From positions 1-37,954 of the forward strand of contig CAMWPG010000006.1 of NCBI GenBank assembly GCA_947176075.1: a DNA stretch of 37,954 nucleotides. The letters run 5' to 3'. Positions within the stretch are counted from its first letter, which is position 1. Every line of letters starts with the position of its first letter. The notes under the pieces are model-generated. The model ran no database searches. It saw nothing but the letters and a program-made list of their open reading frames with translations, and was not told the origin of the DNA. Positions 1 through 8,721 of the stretch are shown here, piece by piece. Position numbers and translations under genes: made by a program. The DNA is from an uncultured Ruminococcus sp. GTDB lineage: Bacteria; Bacillota; Clostridia; Oscillospirales; Ruminococcaceae.

Positions 1-38
1 GGAATATATTCCCAAAGAGGCAGGTATGGATTTGGCAT
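1..38 (-). CDS. GH43-like glycoside hydrolase, N-terminal fragment (runs off left edge)
   Basis: Only the first 12 complete codons are visible. An ATG at 38-36 follows AAGGAG at 8-nt spacing, and the peptide begins MPNPYLPLWEYIP. The phrase NPYLPxWEYIPDGEP is the usual opening of family 43 glycosidases (beta-xylosidase or alpha-arabinofuranosidase type), which trim xylan or arabinan side chains. The rest of the gene lies outside the window, so catalytic residues and substrate cannot be judged. A consensus promoter and a long structured leader precede it, which supports a real gene start. A family-43 enzyme fits the dockerin-bearing proteins elsewhere in the window. The family call rests on a short motif recalled from known proteins. 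Confidence 0.62.
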   Translation of the reverse strand, partial: MPNPYLPLWEYI

Positions 39-70
39 AAAAATTTCTCCTTTTTGTGTTTAAGGCAAAC

Positions 71-150
71 AAAAACACGCTTTATCTTCGGAAAAATCAA
101 TTACAACAGTGTGCCGTAATCAGATTTACATACCCGAAGGTAAAACGTGT
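71..150 (-). promoter_or_regulatory. Leader hairpin with U-tract upstream of the GH43-like gene
   Basis: In the RNA, ACACGTTTTACCTTCGG (150-134) can pair with CCGAAGATAAAGCGTGT (91-75) over 17 positions with one G-U and one C-A mismatch. The 42-nt loop contains a smaller ATTAC/GTAAT stem. The 3' arm runs directly into TTTTTGTTTG. The structure lies between the promoter (180-208) and the ribosome site, so it could end transcription before the gene. No antiterminator-protein site such as a LicT-type RAT was recognised. The function is inferred. Confidence 0.5.
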
Positions 151-179
151 GTCGTTCGTCTTTATTTAATTTACAATTT

Positions 180-208
180 ATTATAGCACAAAATTTTAAA
201 TTTGTCAA
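180..208 (-). promoter_or_regulatory. Sigma-A promoter of the GH43-like gene
   Basis: A perfect -35 TTGACA (208-203) is separated by 17 nt from a perfect -10 TATAAT (185-180). Transcription would start near 173, giving a leader of about 135 nt before the ATG at 38. Such a strong core promoter for a carbohydrate gene suggests control by a downstream element or a repressor. Confidence 0.85.
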
Positions 209-231
209 GAGGTGAATTAAATAAAAATCAA

Positions 232-267
232 GAAAAAAAGAAAAGCGACCCGCATAAAGCAGATCGC
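232..267 (-). terminator. Rho-independent terminator of gdhA
   Basis: In the minus direction GCGATCTGC (267-259) pairs with GCGGGTCGC (253-245), nine pairs including two G-U, around the loop TTTAT. It is followed by TTTTCTTTTTTTC. It begins about 30 nt after the gdhA stop and lies just upstream of the GH43 promoter, insulating the two units. Confidence 0.9.
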
Positions 268-298
268 CTTTCTTATTTATATTTTGATGTAAGCAGAA

Positions 299-1651
<1,353 letters not shown>

Positions 1652-1739
1652 TTACTCCTTACATCAAAATTTCTGTGCTTTTTAACACTAAAAAATTATT
1701 ATTTAAAATGTGCACCGAAACCAATCAACAGTAAAATGC

Positions 1740-1795
1740 AAAAAAGGCGCAGAAAACTGCAAAGCACACTATGATACTTTCCATAATCTGACGCC
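1740..1795 (-). promoter_or_regulatory. Putative transcription attenuator in the gdhA leader
   Basis: In the leader RNA GGCGTCAGA (1795-1787) pairs with TCTGCGCC (1753-1746), eight pairs with one bulged U, followed at once by six T residues. An upstream alternative, TGAC-AATGGC-GTCA, uses the same GTCA and would block the terminator stem. A 34-codon frame (1803-1699) overlaps the structure but lacks a convincing ribosome site. The competing pairings are visible; regulation is inference. Confidence 0.5.
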
Positions 1796-1827
1796 ATTGT
1801 CATCACTATTCTTTTCAGTACTTTTTT

Positions 1828-1856
1828 ATTATACACCACTTTACAGCTTTTGTCAA
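1828..1856 (-). promoter_or_regulatory. Sigma-A promoter of gdhA
   Basis: A perfect -35 TTGACA (1856-1851), a 17-nt spacer and a perfect -10 TATAAT (1833-1828). The predicted start near 1821 leaves about 175 nt of untranslated leader before gdhA. Confidence 0.88.
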
Positions 1857-1885
1857 TACTTTTTTTAAAAAAATATTTTTTATTT

Positions 1886-3229
1886 TTAGAACAGGTTTTT
1901 TGCATAGGAAAGCACCTGTTTCAAAGCTGATGTTTTTTCTATTCCGGCAAGTCTAAGCTTGTGGGCATATGACAGTATATCTTTAAAATTATCATCGGGC
2001 ACAAGTCCTGCGCTTATAAGATCATTGCCTGTAATATAAGGTCTTGCCATGATCTCATTAAAAATTTCAAGTCTTTCAAAAAGAAAAGCCTCTGTATCTG
2101 CGCTTTTTTCAAGAGCTATACGCCCTTTATCATCAGCCTGAGCTATATATATAAGATCAAGCGGACTTGCGGCACTGTCAAACATTTTGTTTGTAGATTT
2201 TACGGATGCACCTACATTTGCAAGTACATTCGGCTTCATATGCAGTTGTGTCATATTAAGCACATAGCGGATAAGCTTCTTTTCGCCTGTAATACGGCGC
2301 AAGAATTCTCTTACTATAGGCAAACCTTTAGTTTCATGCTCATACGCATGATAAACGCCGTTCTTTTCTTCTGTACAGATGATCTTTCCAAAGTCATGTA
2401 CAAGCGCAGTCATCATAAATCCATATGGATACTCACTGCGGCTGCGGTATTTTGCCGCCTCATCAAGCACCATCATCGTGTGATTCCAGACATCGCCCTC
2501 CATATGATAGCGGCTATTCTGAGGTACTCCTATAAGTCTTTCGACTTCTGGAAAACATATGCTAAGCTGATTCATTTTTCGCAGTGCTTCAAAAAACAAC
2601 GAAGGCTTCTCCGCTTTTAAAAGTGCTTTCATAAGCTCTGCTTCGATACGTTCCTTTGAAAGCGTACTAAGATCTATACTCCTGCAAATCAAAAGCGTCT
2701 CATCAGCTATTTTAAACTCAAAGCGGGCAGCAAACTGTGCCGCCCTAAGAACCCTAAGAGGATCTTCCGGAAAGGTCTTACCGCTTACATGGCGTATTGT
2801 TTTGTTTTCAATATCATTTGCTCCGCCGAAATGATCCACAATCTCGCCTGTAAGAATATTTTCCATAATGGCGTTTATTGTAAAATCACGTCTGAGAGCA
2901 GCATTTTTCGTACCTATAAAAGGATCGACAATTACATCAAAGTCACGATGTCCTTTGCCGCAAAGGCGTTCTTTTCTCGGAAGTGCTATATCAAGACCGC
3001 AGCCCTTTATTTTGTATATACCAAAGCTTTCACCTACCTCCATGCGCTTTCCAAGACTGTCAAGTATCTCCTCCAGAACATCTGCTGAAACGCCATGCAC
3101 CTCAATATCAATGTCCTTGTTTTCCCTTTTCATTAGCCTGTCCCGAACATAGCCGCCAACGAAATACGCTTTTCCTGATTTTTCTGCTATAAACTTTGCA
3201 AGATAAACTGCTGTTTTCATATCATCCAA
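1886..3229 (-). CDS. cca: CCA-adding tRNA nucleotidyltransferase with HD domain
   Basis: The protein (447 aa) builds or repairs the 3' CCA end of tRNAs from CTP and ATP. The class II nucleotidyltransferase signature is clear: FVGGYVRDRLMKR near residue 22, then DIDIEVHG with the metal-binding DxD. An HD-type phosphohydrolase region follows (WNHTMMVLDEA, then TALVHDFGKI) around residues 245-290. The start is a TTG 11 nt after AAAGGAG; the next in-frame ATG (3220) is 20 nt away, so the TTG is preferred. It lies 23 nt downstream of the DNA glycosylase gene and probably ends the 7815-1886 transcription unit. No terminator hairpin is seen after its stop. Confidence 0.93.
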   Translation of the reverse strand: MDDMKTAVYLAKFIAEKSGKAYFVGGYVRDRLMKRENKDIDIEVHGVSADVLEEILDSLGKRMEVGESFGIYKIKGCGLDIALPRKERLCGKGHRDFDVIVDPFIGTKNAALRRDFTINAIMENILTGEIVDHFGGANDIENKTIRHVSGKTFPEDPLRVLRAAQFAARFEFKIADETLLICRSIDLSTLSKERIEAELMKALLKAEKPSLFFEALRKMNQLSICFPEVERLIGVPQNSRYHMEGDVWNHTMMVLDEAAKYRSRSEYPYGFMMTALVHDFGKIICTEEKNGVYHAYEHETKGLPIVREFLRRITGEKKLIRYVLNMTQLHMKPNVLANVGASVKSTNKMFDSAASPLDLIYIAQADDKGRIALEKSADTEAFLFERLEIFNEIMARPYITGNDLISAGLVPDDNFKDILSYAHKLRLAGIEKTSALKQVLSYAKNLF

Positions 3230-3252
3230 GACAGGTCACACTCCTTTACTTT

Positions 3253-3771
3253 TCACTTTTTATCTGCTATCCATCTCCACGGCATATTCTTCCAATGTTC
3301 GCCTGCATAATCTATCCCAACACGGACATCTGTTCTGAGATCCATTTTAAGTCCATCGTCCTCTATCCACAGCTCATCATTATCTACAAAGCTCTTGCCA
3401 TTAAAGCTTTTGCCTATCTGCAAATATTTTGTAAGTTTAGCAGGTCCGTTATGCACTTCACCCGCACGTATAAGAACTCCCTGCGGCTGCTCCTGCTCTC
3501 CTGTGATAACATTCATAAGCCAGTGCATCCCATAGCAAAGATACACATATATAACACCGCTTTTTCCATAAAGCAGTTCTGTCCTCGGCGTTCGTCCCTT
3601 TGATGCATGGCAGGCAAGATCTTCTTCCCCACGATACGCCTCGGTTTCCGCAATGCGCTCACTCAGTATAGTTCCATCCGTCAAACGTCTTACAACGATC
3701 TTGCCTACAAGCTCCGGTGCGACATCCAGACAATCACGATGAAAAAACTCTTCCCCCAAACGCCTGCTCAT
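3253..3771 (-). CDS. DNA-3-methyladenine glycosylase (AAG/MPG family)
   Basis: The 172-aa protein matches the mammalian AAG-type glycosylase family, which excises alkylated and deaminated purines in base excision repair. Visible motifs are RIAETEAYRGEEDLACHAS near residue 40, with the catalytic glutamate and the conserved HAS, then YVYLCYGMHWLMNVI near residue 75, and GVLIRAGE. It is slightly shorter than most relatives (about 190-200 aa). The ATG follows AGGGAG at 8 nt and overlaps the rqcH stop by 4 nt (3768-3771), indicating translational coupling with rqcH. Confidence 0.93.
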   Translation of the reverse strand: MSRRLGEEFFHRDCLDVAPELVGKIVVRRLTDGTILSERIAETEAYRGEEDLACHASKGRTPRTELLYGKSGVIYVYLCYGMHWLMNVITGEQEQPQGVLIRAGEVHNGPAKLTKYLQIGKSFNGKSFVDNDELWIEDDGLKMDLRTDVRVGIDYAGEHWKNMPWRWIADKK

Positions 3772-5525
3772 GCTTTTATCTCCCTTTTGAATTTTGAAAC
3801 ATCAGCAGGCGGCGTTACATATACAGTATGCTGATTTGAGAATATGACCTTGCCCGGCTTTGAACCAACAGGCTTTTTTACGAACTTTACAAGGCAGTAA
3901 TCAACCGGAACCTGCGCTGAGGTCTGCGCTTTGCTGTGATAAGCCGCAAGGCTTGCCGCCTCTAATATGGTATTCATAGGAACTTCGCCGCAACCTGTGT
4001 GAATTATAACATGTGAACCCGGAATATTTTGTGTGTGCAGCCATATATCAAGTTTTTCTGAATCCTTCAATGTCAGCTTATCATTCTGTTTATTATTCCT
4101 TCCAACAGAAATAACATAACCGTCTGAGGATATATATTCTATAGGCGGCAAAGATTTAGGCGCTTTTCCCTTTAGTCTCGCCGCACGGATATATCCCTGT
4201 TCAGCAAGCTCAAGCCTGAGCTGTTCCAGATCGTTTTCAGTCTCTGCCCTCGTGAGAACATCAAGCACACTGTCAAGATATGCAAGCTCCTCTCTTCCCT
4301 GTTCTATCTGCTCTGCAAGAATTTTCTCGGCTGTACACGCTTTTTTATATGCACTGTAATATACCTGTGCATTCTGCGGAGGTGTAAGCCTGACATCAAG
4401 CTTTATTTTAACAGATGGACAGCCCTCCTCGTAAAAATCCTCCAAAACAGCTTCAGTATCGCCTTTCTTTATCCTGTAAAGATTTGATGATATAAGGTCT
4501 GCCTGACGTCTTAGGCTATCCTTTTCTCTGCAAGCATCAAGCTCCTCTGCCTGCGATGAAATTCTCCTGCTTATACGCTCAGACCTCTGCACAAGCAATC
4601 TGAAAAGATCATTCGCTCTCTGTTTCATTCGTGCTGCTCTGTCACGCTGTGCATAGAAATTATCAAGCAAAGTACACGCCGACGGCATTTCACGTGTCAC
4701 CATAAGAGTTCCGTACTGATGAAGCGGCAGAAACGAAAAATCTTTAAGCTGACCTTCTCTTGTAGCAGCTATCGTAAAATGACATTGACCATCAGAAAGC
4801 ATAGCCCTTGTACGTCCTATAGCAAAACAAAGTCTGTCATAATTATCCTCGCTCATTGTTTCAGTACGGCAGTCGATTCCCTTACCTGTATAAAAACTCC
4901 ACTCACGTACAAGCACGGGCGAAACGCCCTCCAAAACCTCCAGAAGCATTTTAGGAAGAGCACCGCTGCGTACTTTAAGCGCAGCTCTGATCTCATTTTC
5001 AGAGCATTCAAGAAAATTCAATCTCTCATCTCTCGGCGGAAGTTTATATGGCATACCGGGCAGCACAAGTCTCTTGCTGGACATCTCTGCATCAACACGC
5101 TTTATACTGTCTACTATCTTGTCATTCTCATCAATGAGGATAAGATTAGAGTATCTGCCCATTATTTCACAGGCAAGCGTAAGTCTTACAATGTCCCCAA
5201 GCTCATTCACACAGGAAAAATCAAAATAAAGCACACGTTCCAAGCCGTCCTGTCTGATATCCAGAAGCTTTCCGCTGCCAAGACGTTTTCTCAGCAGCAT
5301 ACAAAACATAGGCGGCACCTTTGGATTCTCTGCCTGAATATCTGTAATATGAACTCTTGCTCTGTCCGCAGAGGCAGAGATAAGCACCTTATATCCGCCG
5401 TCCCGTGTTCTGAGCGACAGCACTACCTCATCTCTTGCCGGCTGATGAACTTTCTCCACTCTCGCACCTATAAGGCACTCCATTTCTTTTTTTACTGCAT
5501 ATAAAAATGCTCCGTCTAATGCCAT
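3768..5525 (-). CDS. rqcH: RqcH/NEMF family ribosome-quality-control protein
   Basis: The 585-aa protein has the NFACT architecture: NFACT-N (about 1-200), a helix-hairpin-helix and coiled-coil middle (about 250-430), and the NFACT-R domain at the C-terminus with DIWLHTQNIPGSHVII. RqcH binds obstructed 50S subunits with peptidyl-tRNA and adds C-terminal alanine tails, marking nascent chains for degradation. Older annotations call it fibronectin-binding protein. PPMFCMLLRKRLG and EIMGRYSNLILID are family hallmarks. At residues 96-97 the usual Asp-Arg pair, functionally important in Bacillus RqcH, is Glu-Arg. The ATG follows AGGAG at 8 nt. The gene starts 5 nt after the upstream methyltransferase and overlaps the next gene by 4 nt. 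Confidence 0.93.
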   Translation of the reverse strand: MALDGAFLYAVKKEMECLIGARVEKVHQPARDEVVLSLRTRDGGYKVLISASADRARVHITDIQAENPKVPPMFCMLLRKRLGSGKLLDIRQDGLERVLYFDFSCVNELGDIVRLTLACEIMGRYSNLILIDENDKIVDSIKRVDAEMSSKRLVLPGMPYKLPPRDERLNFLECSENEIRAALKVRSGALPKMLLEVLEGVSPVLVREWSFYTGKGIDCRTETMSEDNYDRLCFAIGRTRAMLSDGQCHFTIAATREGQLKDFSFLPLHQYGTLMVTREMPSACTLLDNFYAQRDRAARMKQRANDLFRLLVQRSERISRRISSQAEELDACREKDSLRRQADLISSNLYRIKKGDTEAVLEDFYEEGCPSVKIKLDVRLTPPQNAQVYYSAYKKACTAEKILAEQIEQGREELAYLDSVLDVLTRAETENDLEQLRLELAEQGYIRAARLKGKAPKSLPPIEYISSDGYVISVGRNNKQNDKLTLKDSEKLDIWLHTQNIPGSHVIIHTGCGEVPMNTILEAASLAAYHSKAQTSAQVPVDYCLVKFVKKPVGSKPGKVIFSNQHTVYVTPPADVSKFKREIKA

Positions 5526-5530
5526 TTATC

Positions 5531-6355
5531 TTACTCCTTTTTTCTGTACTTCAATATTTCAAATGAAACCTCTGTACTAAGCTCACTCAACGATTTAAGA
5601 CGCATATGCTCCTGTATGCCTGTCTTGTAATAGTACGGAGTCATTGTGAAGAGATTCTGTATATCATCTGCACTTTTGAGAATGATCTCATAATCCACCT
5701 TTTCAGTTCCAAGAAACTCAAACCCAGAAAGCTTATAGTCCTGAACATTATTTTCATACGGCGCACTGTATATAGCTTTTTTTAGCCCCCAAAGATGGCG
5801 TCTTCCCGGAATTACCAAAATCATTTTGCCATTCGGCTTTAAAACACGTCTGAACTCATCACCGCAATAAGGTGCAAAAAGAGACATAAGTACATCACAG
5901 CTGTTATCTATAACAGGAATATGAAACACGCTTCCTACTGCAAACTTTGCTGTCCTACAGCTTTTTGCAGCTGCATCAGCAGCATATTTTGAAATATCAA
6001 CACCGTATATCTCTGCATTTTTGTCGCTGTCAGAAAGTGATTGATATACATTTTTTGTATAATACCCTTCACCGCAGCCAGCATCAAAAAGAACACCGCC
6101 GTATGGCATAAATGTATCTACCACATTACAAAGACTGTCGCTCATAGGCTTATAAAAGTCACGGCTGAGAAAGCTGCGCCTTGCATTTATCATAAGTGCA
6201 TTATCGCCCGGTAATTTTGTTTTCTTGCGGCTCACAGGCAGCAGATTTACATAACCGCTTCTTGCATAATCAAAACTGTGATTCTTTTTACATACAAGAC
6301 TTTTTTCCCGTTTTAAAAGATTCTCACCGCACACAGGACAACTCCATATACTCAT
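5531..6355 (-). CDS. RlmA-like rRNA guanine-N1 methyltransferase
   Basis: The 274-aa protein opens with a zinc-binding motif (CPVC near residue 6, then CKKNHSFDYARSGYVNLLP with Cys and His), typical of RlmA enzymes that methylate a guanine in 23S rRNA helix 35. The SAM-binding loop is FDAGCGEGYYTKNV near residue 90. The related enzymes RlmA(I) and RlmA(II) modify G745 or G748, and the sequence alone does not decide which. The ATG has AGAGGG 6 nt upstream and overlaps the Nif3-like gene by 4 nt, so the two are probably translated together. Confidence 0.85.
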   Translation of the reverse strand: MSIWSCPVCGENLLKREKSLVCKKNHSFDYARSGYVNLLPVSRKKTKLPGDNALMINARRSFLSRDFYKPMSDSLCNVVDTFMPYGGVLFDAGCGEGYYTKNVYQSLSDSDKNAEIYGVDISKYAADAAAKSCRTAKFAVGSVFHIPVIDNSCDVLMSLFAPYCGDEFRRVLKPNGKMILVIPGRRHLWGLKKAIYSAPYENNVQDYKLSGFEFLGTEKVDYEIILKSADDIQNLFTMTPYYYKTGIQEHMRLKSLSELSTEVSFEILKYRKKE

Positions 6356-7137
6356 ATATTGCCCTCTCTGAATGAATACGATACAGGGTCTCCGCTTTCA
6401 TCGCAGATAATTTCAATCTCAGGAAATGCTACTTTAAGTTTCTCTGCCAGAAGCTCTGCCGCAATTTTCTCTGTATGATAATGACCGCAGTCAAACAATG
6501 ATATTCCTGCATTTTTCGCTGTATACCAAAGGTCATGCTTGACATCACCGGTTATTAGAGCATCACACTGCTGCTCTATTACTCCACCAAGAAAAGAGCC
6601 TCCGCTTCCGCTGCAAAGAGCTATCCTCTTTATCAGTCTGTCTCCTGATGTATACCTTACAACTGTGCATCCTAAAGTGTCCCTGAGTATGTCAGCCATT
6701 TCATTGCTTCTAAAAGGTCTGCTGCTTTCAGCTATCCAGCCAAATTCGCTGCCGCAAAGTGAATCCTTTATTTCTCCCAGAGCAAGTCTTTCTCTCAGTA
6801 TCTCATAAAGTCTTGAGTTTATGCCCTCCGCTGCAATATCAAGAGGCGTATGCACACAAAGCGCCGCTATATCAGCTTTAGCCAGATGCCACACCGGATC
6901 TGACTTACTAAGATTTTTCAACGGAGAAAATATAATCGGATGATGAGATATCATAAGCTGCGCAGACGCTTTTTTTGCGGCAAGAACCGCTTCATTTGAA
7001 ATATCAAGGCATATGTATATCCTATCTGCCGGCATCTCCATATCGCCAACAAGCAATCCGCTGTTATCCCACTTTTCCTGAGTGCAAAACGGCGCTATGC
7101 GATCTATCTCATTATAAATATCTTTTACTCTTATCAC
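6352..7137 (-). CDS. Nif3-like dinuclear metal centre protein
   Basis: The 261-aa protein belongs to the NIF3/YbgI/YqfO family, toroidal proteins with a two-metal centre. Family features are IAPFCTQEKWDNSGLLVGD at the N-terminus, MISHHPIIF with metal-binding histidines near residue 63, VHTPLDIA near 97, and GHYHTEKIAAE near 220. The longer Bacillus homologue carries an inserted PII-like domain that is absent here. The biochemical role is unsettled in the family; older annotations as GTP cyclohydrolase type 2 are weakly based. The start is GTG, 9 nt after a GGAG inside the end of trmK. Neighbouring trmK is the common partner of this family in Firmicutes. Confidence 0.9.
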   Translation of the reverse strand: MIRVKDIYNEIDRIAPFCTQEKWDNSGLLVGDMEMPADRIYICLDISNEAVLAAKKASAQLMISHHPIIFSPLKNLSKSDPVWHLAKADIAALCVHTPLDIAAEGINSRLYEILRERLALGEIKDSLCGSEFGWIAESSRPFRSNEMADILRDTLGCTVVRYTSGDRLIKRIALCSGSGGSFLGGVIEQQCDALITGDVKHDLWYTAKNAGISLFDCGHYHTEKIAAELLAEKLKVAFPEIEIICDESGDPVSYSFREGNI

Positions 7138-7143
7138 TTATTT

Positions 7144-7815
7144 TCACTCCATGTATCCACATTTTATTTTTATCTCATGCATAAGCCTTATATAAACATC
7201 AGAAGTTTCCGGTGCTATTTTTTCTACCTGCTTTGAAAGCTTTGCAAGCTGAGAATATCTGAATCGTCCGTATGCTTTAACATCATCATAATTCCAATCA
7301 AATTTTCCTATTTCATACTCAAATTCTGAAAGCTCATGTATTTCACCATCATATTTTGCTTTTATCACCGTATAAAAAAAGCGCCCCTCACAGACAATTT
7401 TTTCGCAAAGTATATCAAAGCCATTTTTACAAAGCCATTTCCTCAGAAAAGATATCTTTGTCATAGGCTGTAAAATAATATTCACATCATTCTTTATCCA
7501 GCTGCACTTATCAAGAATATGAGCTATTGTCTCACCGCCCATACCCGCAATAACTACATCAGTAACGCCATCCGATGGTACATTCAAAAGACCATCGGAC
7601 AGCACGATCTCTGATCTGTCTATAAGTCCTGTCTGGTCAAGAGTTTTTTTCGCTGCACGCAGAGGACCTTCTGCCACATCAGATGCGATCACTTTTTTAC
7701 ACTTACCGCTTCTCAAAAGCTCTGCTGCCAGATATGCATGGTCAGTACCCACATCGCAGGCAATGCCATCTCCTGAAACAAGCTCAGCACACATAGCAAG
7801 TCGTTTTGTAAGCAC
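7144..7815 (-). CDS. trmK: tRNA (adenine22-N1)-methyltransferase TrmK
   Basis: The protein (223 aa from the chosen start) is a class I SAM methyltransferase of the TrmK/YqfN family, which makes m1A22 in the D-loop of tRNAs. SAM motif I is DVGTDHAYLAAEL, and VVIAGMGGETIAHIL is the family's catalytic segment. The longer frame begins with GTG at 7827, but GAGGTG sits 9 nt before an in-frame GTG at 7815, and homologues begin at LTKRL, so 7815 is preferred. The gene heads the run to rlmA, rqcH, the glycosylase and cca. The 162-bp repeat ends only about 25 nt upstream, so the promoter must be in or beyond that insertion; I could not identify it. Confidence 0.9.
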   Translation of the reverse strand: MLTKRLAMCAELVSGDGIACDVGTDHAYLAAELLRSGKCKKVIASDVAEGPLRAAKKTLDQTGLIDRSEIVLSDGLLNVPSDGVTDVVIAGMGGETIAHILDKCSWIKNDVNIILQPMTKISFLRKWLCKNGFDILCEKIVCEGRFFYTVIKAKYDGEIHELSEFEYEIGKFDWNYDDVKAYGRFRYSQLAKLSKQVEKIAPETSDVYIRLMHEIKIKCGYME

Positions 7816-7841
7816 TATGTCTTTCACCTCACTAAGAACTC

Positions 7842-8003
7842 AGAACTTGTCTTTATAAGCGAAATGTGCGGATTTTTGAGCAGATTTTGCCGATGACAAG
7901 GCAAAAATCCGCAGCTGTACTTTGTGTACTGCAAGGATTTTTAACGCAGTCAGTGGAAAAATCTGCCGAAAAGACGTACACTTAGCTTGTGAAGACGAGT
8001 TCT
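7842..8003. repeat. 162-bp MITE-like repeat, copy 1
   Basis: This segment is about 93% identical (11 differences by eye) to 33155-33316, with exactly the same length and orientation. The ends are imperfect inverted repeats: AGAACTTGTCTT on the left and GAAGACGAGTTCT on the right. Internal inverted repeats include GGATTTTT/AAAAATCC and GCAGATTTT/AAAATCTGC, so a transcript would be strongly folded. There is no transposase frame. The small minus-strand frame across it is repeat-derived and not called as a gene. No clear target-site duplication is visible. Confidence 0.85.
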
Positions 8004-8019
8004 CATCATAAAATAGCAA

Positions 8020-8041
8020 GCGGCTGCCATTTGACAACCGC
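8020..8041 (-). terminator. Terminator of the DUF1858 gene
   Basis: In the minus direction GCGGTTGTC (8041-8033) pairs with GGCAGCCGC (8028-8020), nine pairs with two G-U, around AAAT. It is followed by TTGCTATTTTATG, a moderately U-rich run. It lies about 24 nt after the DUF1858 stop. Confidence 0.7.
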
Positions 8042-8064
8042 CCATGCTCAAATCATATAAAGAC

Positions 8065-8277
8065 TTATGCCTGCTTTTCAGCTACCTGCTGATTCAGCTT
8101 CTCAATAAGAGCTTCGCAGTCAACACCGTGAACCATACAAGCTTCTTCAACTGTTTCTCCTCGTGATGCCGGACAGCCCAGGCAGTGCATACCGATCTCC
8201 ATAAATGTCGGTGCAGTTTCCGGCGCTATATCAAGAATATCGCCAATAATAGTATCCTTTGTAATTGTAACAGCCAT
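8065..8277 (-). CDS. DUF1858 / hybrid-cluster-associated redox disulfide domain protein
   Basis: The 70-aa protein is a stand-alone DUF1858 domain. It starts with a TITKDTIIGDILDIAPETA-type segment and carries a CLGCPAS motif near residue 33, whose two cysteines match the putative redox disulfide of this family. Relatives are found next to hybrid cluster proteins or fused to ScdA-type iron-sulfur repair proteins; no such partner is visible here. The ATG follows GGGAGG. It is a single small unit with a terminator at 8020-8041. The precise function is unknown. Confidence 0.85.
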   Translation of the reverse strand: MAVTITKDTIIGDILDIAPETAPTFMEIGMHCLGCPASRGETVEEACMVHGVDCEALIEKLNQQVAEKQA

Positions 8278-8317
8278 TGTTTTTCCTCCCGTTTATGATT
8301 GTTTTTATGCAAGACAA

Positions 8318-8337
8318 GGCACAGCTCACGCCATGCC
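8318..8337 (-). terminator. Hairpin after the zinc-ribbon gene, weak terminator
   Basis: GGCATGGC (8337-8330) pairs with GCTGTGCC (8325-8318), eight pairs with two G-U, around GTGA. It is followed by TTGTCTTGC, which is poor in U, so termination may be partial. It lies between the stop at 8356 and the DUF1858 start. Confidence 0.45.
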
Positions 8338-8355
8338 CCATCCCATTTTTCATTC

Positions 8356-8643
8356 TTACTCAGTTTTCATTTTAGCAAAGCACTCACTGCAATATACAGC
8401 ACGATCTTCTCTCGGTTGGAACGGAACCTTTGCCTCGCCACCGCATGATGCGCATGTAGCAATAAACATTTCACGCTCTGGTTTAGAAGAAGAACCAGAT
8501 GTTCCCTTCTTTGCATCACGGCAAGCCTTGCAACGCTTCGGCTCATTTACAAAGCCTTTTTCAGCGTAAAATTCTTGTTCACCGGCTGTGAAAACGAATT
8601 CCTCTCCGCAATCCTTGCATACTAAAGTCTTATCCTCGTACAT
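8356..8643 (-). CDS. Small zinc-ribbon protein with CxxC motifs
   Basis: The 95-aa protein contains two zinc-binding segments. The first is CKDCGEEFVFTAGEQEFY followed by CKAC (residues 9-42), matching the probable zinc-ribbon domain zf-trcl. The second is CASCGG followed by YCSEC (about 64-88), resembling a treble-clef or CxxC Zn domain. A flexible Ser/Gly/Lys linker (about 45-56) joins them. Such proteins are common in Clostridia and their function is unknown; nucleic-acid or protein binding is a guess. The ATG follows GGAAAGG at 5 nt. It lies downstream of the sigma factor and tRNA-like element, and no separate promoter was recognised, so co-transcription with them is possible. Confidence 0.85.
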   Translation of the reverse strand: MYEDKTLVCKDCGEEFVFTAGEQEFYAEKGFVNEPKRCKACRDAKKGTSGSSSKPEREMFIATCASCGGEAKVPFQPREDRAVYCSECFAKMKTE

Positions 8644-8721
8644 AGTGACCTTTCCTTTCTGAATCTTCCTCTGGGAAAATTCCGCTGCTGCGTCATAACA
8701 ACAGCTTAGTATGAGTTGTAT

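Noticed and set aside
2-40. Plus-strand C-terminal fragment ending at TAA 38-40
   Set aside because: The minus-strand reading has a ribosome site, a promoter and a recognisable family motif, and all other genes are on the minus strand.
1699-1803. 34-codon hydrophobic frame upstream of gdhA as a real small membrane protein
   Set aside because: No Shine-Dalgarno is seen, and the frame is crossed by the putative terminator. It is kept only as an alternative within the leader finding.
7840-8037. 65-codon frame across the 162-bp repeat, and its relative at 33060-33260
   Set aside because: Both are translations of the repeat. The frames have no ribosome site and differ at the ends; similarity between them comes from the DNA repeat.
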